Shown: positions 60,000 through 64,000 of the stretch, piece after piece | How positions within the stretch are numbered: position 1 is the first letter of the stretch | How the letters are laid out: each line of letters begins with the position of its first letter | NCBI RefSeq assembly: GCF_002803065.1 | Contig: NZ_NNBL01000003.1 | Location: 703,461 to 767,460 of the forward strand | Length of the DNA: 64,000 bases | Direction of reading: 5' to 3' | Source: Streptomyces sp. CB01635 | Lineage (GTDB): Bacteria; Actinomycetota; Actinomycetes; Streptomycetales; Streptomycetaceae | Program-made: the position numbers and the translations under genes | The notes under the pieces: model-generated | What the model saw: only the letters and a program-made list of their open reading frames with translations | Database searches by the model: none | Told to the model about the DNA's origin: nothing

Positions 60000-61469
60000 T
60001 CAGCCCCCCGGAGTCGCCCGGCCCGGAGTGACCTTGACGGGCTCCGTGCCGGCGCCGCTGTGCCGGTCCGCCCAGTTCCGCAGCGCCGTCCCGAAGGCGT
60101 GGTCGAGGTGGTGAAGACCGGACAGGTCGAGCACGACAGGCCGGTCCTGCGGCAGCGCCTCCAGGTTGTCGAGGATCTTCGGCAGCCGCAGGAAGGTCGC
60201 GTTGCCCGTCAGATACACCTGGATCGGTCCCGCGCCCTTGTCTATGACGTCGAGCCGCACGTGCGAGGCATCCCACGCCGTCTTCGCCACCGCGAGCGCC
60301 AGGCCGATGAGCACGCCTTCGAACATGCTGACGGCGACGATCGACACCGCGGTGACGATCAGGATCAGGGCCTCACCCCGGTGCTCACGCCACAGCCCCG
60401 CGATCTGCCGTACGGGGATGAGCTTGCAGCCCGCGTGGACCAGGACCGCCGCGAGCGCGGCGACCGGGATCACGCCGAGCGCGGCGGGCAGCAGGGCCGC
60501 GAACAGCAGGAGCCACACGCCGTGCAGGACCCGGGAGGCCTTGGTGCGGGCGCCCGCCTGGACGTTGGCGGCGCTGCGTACGATCACCGCCGTCATCGGC
60601 AGTGAGCCGAGCAGCCCGCACACGGTGTTGCCGGTGCCCTGCGCGATGAGTTCCTTGTCGTACGACGTGCGCGGCCCGTCGTGCATCCGGTCGACGGCGG
60701 CCGCGCTGAACAGGCTCTCGGCGGAGGCGATCAGGGTGAACGCGAGGACGGTGCCGATCACCCCGACGCTCGCGAGCTGCCCGAACGCGTCGGCGCCGGG
60801 CGGCTGCACGGTCTCGATCAGACCCTGCACCTCGACCCGCGCGACCGACAGCCCGAACCCGGCTGCCGCGAGCGTCGCGAGCCCCACCGCGGCGAGCGGC
60901 GCGGGCACCATCTGGGCCGCCCTGGGCAGCCGCTTCCAGCCGAGCAGCACGACGATCGTGCCCACGCCGAGGGCGAGCGCGGCGAGCGCCTTCGGCGAGG
61001 AGGCCGAGTCGATCAACAGGCCGGGCAGCCCGGCGAGTTTGTCCGGCCCCGACGCGGGCGCCGGCGTGTCGGCCATCGCGTAGAGCTGCCCGGCGATCAG
61101 TACGAGACCGATCCCGGCGAGCATGCCCTCGACGACCGCTACGGAGATCGCCCGGAACCAGCGGCCCAGGCGCAGGCTGCCCATGAGGATCTGGAGCAGC
61201 CCTGCCCCGAGCACGATGACGCCGAGCGCCGGCAGGCCGTACGCCTGCACGGCCTCGTACACGAGCACGGTGAGCCCGGCCGCGGGCCCGCTCACCTGAA
61301 GACTGCTGCCGGGCATGGACCCGGCAACGAGACCCCCCACGATGCCGGTGACGAGGCCGAGTTCGGCCGGGACGCCGGACGCCACGGCCACGCCCACGCA
61401 GAGTGGCAGGGCGACCAGGAACACGACGAGAGACGCGGCGAAGTCCTGCCGCGGTACCAAACGCTTCAC
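60000..61469 (-). CDS. SulP-family anion transporter with short STAS end
   Basis: This 489-residue protein has 10-14 hydrophobic helices with VVFLVALPLCVGVAVASGVPAELGLVTGIVGG at the N-terminus and SSLQVSGPAAGLTVLV near 55, followed by a C-terminal STAS-like region with PVVLDLSGLHHLDHAFGTALRNWA. Bacterial members import bicarbonate or sulfate. A GTG at 61469 is preceded by GGAGG at about ten bases. A role in bicarbonate uptake is suggested by the short form, but sulfate cannot be excluded. No carbonic anhydrase gene is adjacent. Confidence 0.88.
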   Translation of the reverse strand: MKRLVPRQDFAASLVVFLVALPLCVGVAVASGVPAELGLVTGIVGGLVAGSMPGSSLQVSGPAAGLTVLVYEAVQAYGLPALGVIVLGAGLLQILMGSLRLGRWFRAISVAVVEGMLAGIGLVLIAGQLYAMADTPAPASGPDKLAGLPGLLIDSASSPKALAALALGVGTIVVLLGWKRLPRAAQMVPAPLAAVGLATLAAAGFGLSVARVEVQGLIETVQPPGADAFGQLASVGVIGTVLAFTLIASAESLFSAAAVDRMHDGPRTSYDKELIAQGTGNTVCGLLGSLPMTAVIVRSAANVQAGARTKASRVLHGVWLLLFAALLPAALGVIPVAALAAVLVHAGCKLIPVRQIAGLWREHRGEALILIVTAVSIVAVSMFEGVLIGLALAVAKTAWDASHVRLDVIDKGAGPIQVYLTGNATFLRLPKILDNLEALPQDRPVVLDLSGLHHLDHAFGTALRNWADRHSGAGTEPVKVTPGRATPGG

Positions 61470-61485
61470 GAGCGCATACCTCCAG

Positions 61486-61505
61486 CGCGCCCCGTGCGGG
61501 GCGCG
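61486..61505 (-). terminator. Compact hairpin between the small secreted gene and SulP
   Basis: CGCGCCCCG (61486-61494) and CGGGGCGCG (61497-61505) are perfect inverted arms, giving a very tight stem. It lies just upstream of the SulP ribosome site and after the small secreted protein gene, so it could end transcription of that gene or shape the SulP leader. Confidence 0.45.
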
Positions 61506-61591
61506 TAGTCCTACACGTGCGGAGTGTCACGGGAGGCGGGCAGGAGGGTGCGCCGAAGACCCGCCGGAACTGCTCCTGCCCTCGGGCGCTC

Positions 61592-61969
61592 TCAGCAGCG
61601 GAAGACCTGGAGTATGACGGGGAGGGAGTCGGCCGCCCGTCTCGGCTGGCGGTGCGGGGACCTCTCGCCGGCGCCTGACGTCGGCGCGACGCCGGGCTCC
61701 CCGGCCTGGACCTGCCACGGGCACACGGCCCCGCGCACGGTGCCGTCGGGCACGTACTCCTCGGCGCGGTACCGGTCGCGGGGCAGGTAGTGGTGGGACG
61801 AACTCCGGGGCAGCTCGGTGTCGTCGCAGGTGGCGACCGGGCCGCCGGTGTGTGCCACCGAATCGTGGGCGGACGCGGACGGGGCGCTCCTGACCAGGAG
61901 TTGGAGGACGAGCATGCCGACGGTGAGGGCCATCAGGCAGGCCCTCGCTGTCGTCGTGCCGCGTGCCAT
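61592..61969 (-). CDS. Small exported protein, unknown function
   Basis: This 125-residue protein has a hydrophobic N-terminal segment (ACLMALTVGMLVLQLLV) followed by APSASAHDS, which reads as a signal peptide or anchor. The mature part has two histidine-containing stretches (AHDSVAH, SSHHYLP), three cysteines and a disordered, Arg/Pro-rich end. I use the ATG at 61969, which has GGGAG ten bases upstream; an ATG at 62008 lies inside an inverted repeat and lacks a ribosome site. I recognise no family. A metal-binding role is only a thought from the His/Cys content. Confidence 0.55.
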   Translation of the reverse strand: MARGTTTARACLMALTVGMLVLQLLVRSAPSASAHDSVAHTGGPVATCDDTELPRSSSHHYLPRDRYRAEEYVPDGTVRGAVCPWQVQAGEPGVAPTSGAGERSPHRQPRRAADSLPVILQVFRC

Positions 61970-62005
61970 CCGGTCGGCTCCCTGGTCGCGTCGCCTCGTA
62001 ATCCT

Positions 62006-62044
62006 CATGGGCAGTTAGCAGATTAGCCTGGCGAACTGCCCATG
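62006..62044. promoter_or_regulatory. Perfect 11-base inverted repeat
   Basis: CATGGGCAGTT (62006-62016) and AACTGCCCATG (62034-62044) are exact inverted arms around 17 bases. It lies 75 bases after the serine hydrolase stop and 37 bases before the preferred start of the small exported protein gene, so it is either a terminator of the former or an operator of the latter. Confidence 0.6.
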
Positions 62045-62118
62045 TGGTTACCGTAAGGTTGCGCGGCGGTAAGGGCGCGCGGGACGGCGCGTGGTGGCCG
62101 GTTTCCGGCGGTCGGTTG

Positions 62119-63288
62119 TCAGCCGAGAGCGTCGTACACGGCGCTGATCAGGGCCATCTTCCGCGGGTCGTCGGCGATGTGAGGGCCCATCCGGTTCATC
62201 ACATAGCCCAGCGCGACACCCGACTCGGGGTCGGCCGAGCCGAAGGAGCCGCCGAAGCCGTCGTGTCCGACCGCGCGCGGGTTCGGCCCGTACGAGCCGT
62301 TCGGCCCGCTCAGCCAGAGGCCGAGGCCCAGCTCCGTCTCGTGCGTGAACCCGGCGCCCAGGACCAGGTCGCGACAGCTGCCCTGACCCTCGCGGATCCG
62401 CTCGGCGGCCTCCGGGGACAGGATCCGGTGGTCACCGGACCGGCCCTTGCCCGCGATGATTCCGTACAGCGCGGCGACGGCGCGCGCCGTGCCGTGACCG
62501 TTGGCGGCCGGGATCTCGGCGGCGCGCCATGCCGCGGTGTTGGCCTCGGACGCGCCCGCGATCGGATTGGTCAGCGCGGCGAGGGCGGCCGGCGCCAACT
62601 GGGCGAAGATCGCGGCCTGTTCGCTGTCGGCCTGCGCGCGCGGGTGCACCATCTCCGCCGCGCGGCCCGACTCCTTGTCCGGCAGTCCGATCGTGAAGTC
62701 GATGCCGAGCGGGCCCGTCACCTCGCGCTCCAGGAACGCGCCCGGCAGCAGTCCGCTGACGCGCCGGACGACCTCGCCGACCAGGAACCCGTATGTCAGC
62801 GCGTGGTAGCCGGAGACCGTGCCGGGTTCCCACCAGGGCTCCTGCGCCGCGAGCCGGGACGTGGTGAGCTCCCAGTCGAAGAGCTGCTCCAGGGAGTGCG
62901 GCTCGCGCAGTCCGGCCAGCCCGGCGCGGTGCGACAGCAGATGCCGTACGAGGACGCCGTCCTTGCCGGCCGCGGCGAACTCCGGCCAGTACGCGGCGAC
63001 CGGCGCGTCAGGGTCGAGCAGGCCGCGGTCGATGAGGATGTGGGCGCACAGGGCGGTCGGCCCCTTGGTCGTCGACCACACGTTGACGACCGTGTCGCGC
63101 TCCCACGCGCGCGTGCGGGCCGCGTCGGCCCAGCCGCCCCACAGGTCGACGACGGGCGCGCCGTCGATGAGGACGGTGAAGGCCGCGCCCAGTTCGCCGC
63201 GCTCGTCGAAGTTCTCCTCGAAGGCGCCGCGGACGGCGTCGAAGCGCGCGTCGCAGTGTCCTTGGATGCCGGGCGCGTGCTGGGTCAT
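62119..63288 (-). CDS. Serine hydrolase of the beta-lactamase/EstB family
   Basis: This 389-residue protein has the class C beta-lactamase fold used by many esterases. The nucleophile motif is S72-T-T-K75 in VWSTTKGPTALCAH, the tyrosine region is SGYHALTYGFLVGEVVRR, and VGHDGFGGSFG stands in the place of the third motif. No signal peptide is seen, so it is likely a cytoplasmic esterase or beta-lactam-insensitive hydrolase rather than a resistance enzyme. The ATG at 63288 is the first after the promoter region that holds a CCGACTGGTCGG dyad. A MarR gene is divergent. Confidence 0.88.
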   Translation of the reverse strand: MTQHAPGIQGHCDARFDAVRGAFEENFDERGELGAAFTVLIDGAPVVDLWGGWADAARTRAWERDTVVNVWSTTKGPTALCAHILIDRGLLDPDAPVAAYWPEFAAAGKDGVLVRHLLSHRAGLAGLREPHSLEQLFDWELTTSRLAAQEPWWEPGTVSGYHALTYGFLVGEVVRRVSGLLPGAFLEREVTGPLGIDFTIGLPDKESGRAAEMVHPRAQADSEQAAIFAQLAPAALAALTNPIAGASEANTAAWRAAEIPAANGHGTARAVAALYGIIAGKGRSGDHRILSPEAAERIREGQGSCRDLVLGAGFTHETELGLGLWLSGPNGSYGPNPRAVGHDGFGGSFGSADPESGVALGYVMNRMGPHIADDPRKMALISAVYDALG

Positions 63289-63355
63289 GACGTCTCCGTG
63301 GGCCGAAGCGGTGAGGCGGGGCGAGTCGGTATGGGGTCCGCAGAAGGTGAACATA

Positions 63356-63367
63356 CCGACTGGTCGG
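63356..63367. promoter_or_regulatory. CCGAC-TG-GTCGG dyad upstream of the serine hydrolase gene
   Basis: CCGACTGGTCGG, within ATACCGACTGGTCGGAC, is a perfect 5-base dyad with a 2-base centre, 68 bases before the hydrolase start. Sequences of this kind are frequent TetR-type operators in actinobacteria. The divergent gene encodes MarR, so the binder may be encoded elsewhere. Confidence 0.5.
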
Positions 63368-63470
63368 ACCGGCGGGAAGAGGGGCGAGGCGGATGGTTTC
63401 ACCACGCCGGCCCGTCAGGCGAAATGCGGTGAAATTGCAAGGCTGCCTGTCGACCTTCTACGGTGAGGCC

Positions 63471-63917
63471 ATGCAGCGAGAAACCGCGGACGAGCCGCTC
63501 GCAGAACAGGTGGCCGCCGATCTGTCGGCCGTCGTCGGACGGCTGCTCAGGCGACTGCGCACCGCGTCGCCCGACAGCCTCCTCACCCCGACACAGCGGA
63601 CCGTGCTGGCGCGCCTCGACGGCGAAGGTCCCGCCACCACGGCCGCCCTCGCGCGCGCCGAGTACGTGCGGCCCCAGTCGATGCGGCTCACCCTGGCCGC
63701 CCTGGAGGAACAGGACTTCGTGGCGCGCACGCCCGACCCGGACGACGGCCGTCAGTCGGTCGTCGCCATCACGGAGAGCGGCCGGCACACCCTCGCCTCG
63801 GTCCGCGCCGCCAAGCACAGTTGGCTCGTCCAGGCCGTGGCCGGCGAGCTCGACGAAGCCGAACTGCGCACGCTCGCCGAGGCCACCGCGCTCATGGAGC
63901 GACTGGTGGAGAAGTGA
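63471..63917 (+). CDS. MarR-family transcriptional regulator
   Basis: This 148-residue regulator has the winged helix of MarR proteins: TPTQRTVLARLDGEGPATTAALARAEYVRPQSMRLTLAALEEQDFVARTPDPDDGRQSVVAITESGRH, with the DDGRQ wing near residue 90. It probably responds to small aromatic or oxidising molecules. GTGAGG lies just upstream of the ATG at 63471; a frame reaching 63393 adds 26 residues of no family character. It is divergent from the serine hydrolase across 182 bases. The last 83 bases of the window after this gene hold nothing I can identify. Confidence 0.87.
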   Translation: MQRETADEPLAEQVAADLSAVVGRLLRRLRTASPDSLLTPTQRTVLARLDGEGPATTAALARAEYVRPQSMRLTLAALEEQDFVARTPDPDDGRQSVVAITESGRHTLASVRAAKHSWLVQAVAGELDEAELRTLAEATALMERLVEK

Positions 63918-64000
63918 GCGGTACCGGGAACGGGCACCCCGCCTCCCGAAGTTGATCTAGGTATGGCATTCTCCTCCCCGAGCGTCGGCGGGCACCGGCC

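Noticed and set aside
62119..63288. Beta-lactam resistance gene
   Set aside because: The STTK motif and fold fit esterase-type members; no signal peptide and no class C YxN/KTG pattern are seen.

Overview
The window is a GC-rich actinobacterial chromosome segment, almost certainly Streptomyces. The signs are very high GC at third codon positions, GTG/TTG starts, a mycothiol-dependent aldehyde dehydrogenase gene, a divergent xylA/xylB pair with a ROK regulator, many TetR/MarR regulators, two cytochromes P450, a type III polyketide synthase and a DmdR/IdeR-type iron box. About 63 protein genes can be supported. I saw no rRNA, tRNA, intact insertion sequence, CRISPR array or phage module.

Region 1 (1-13430, + strand) is one tightly packed unit of 13 genes, mostly coupled by 4-base start/stop overlaps. 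It encodes a beta-helix protein (cut by the window edge), a Wzy-like polymerase, GT4 and GT2 glycosyltransferases, a Wzx-like flippase, a pyruvyltransferase, and a sugar-building cassette. The cassette holds a C-methyltransferase, a CDP-glucose-type cytidylyltransferase, a PIG-L deacetylase, an SDR epimerase, a DUF4910 aminopeptidase-like protein, an RmlC-like epimerase and a GSA-type aminotransferase. It looks like a Wzx/Wzy exported, pyruvylated polysaccharide carrying an unusual branched or amino sugar, and it is the best candidate here for an undescribed pathway.

Region 2 (13.4-31.6 kb, mostly - strand) holds a PAP2 phosphatase; an aldehyde dehydrogenase with a GAF/winged-helix regulator; a secreted amidase; an acetamidase/formamidase with an APC permease; the xylose locus; GNAT and NUDIX genes; a second aldehyde dehydrogenase; a KhtTU-like antiporter pair; and an ATP-dependent DNA ligase.

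Region 3 (31.7-46.5 kb) starts with sulfonate use (ssuE-ssuD) behind a 27-residue Cys-Cys leader peptide that appears leaderless, i.e. a likely cysteine attenuator. An MFS exporter, a glutathione-peroxidase-like enzyme and a mycothiol-linked formaldehyde module (mscR plus MBL hydrolase) follow. Next come an ATP-binding anti-sigma-like protein, a VanZ protein, an iron-box-controlled DUF2470 gene, an acyltransferase, an amidohydrolase, a TetR-SDR operon with two clear operators, and an MmyB-type regulator next to a type III PKS.

Region 4 (46.5-64 kb) contains two conserved streptomycete proteins, one interrupted by an in-frame palindromic repeat, then an aminoglycoside-phosphotransferase-fold protein and a Gfo/Idh/MocA oxidoreductase. 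After a decayed LysR gene comes an MFS-TetR-nucleotidyltransferase operon preceded by twin GGTGAAT-4-ATTCACC operators. The rest is an arylamine N-acetyltransferase, two P450s separated by 25-bp tandem repeats and a small gene, a divergent TetR with a long inverted repeat, a SulP transporter, a small secreted protein, a serine hydrolase and a MarR regulator.
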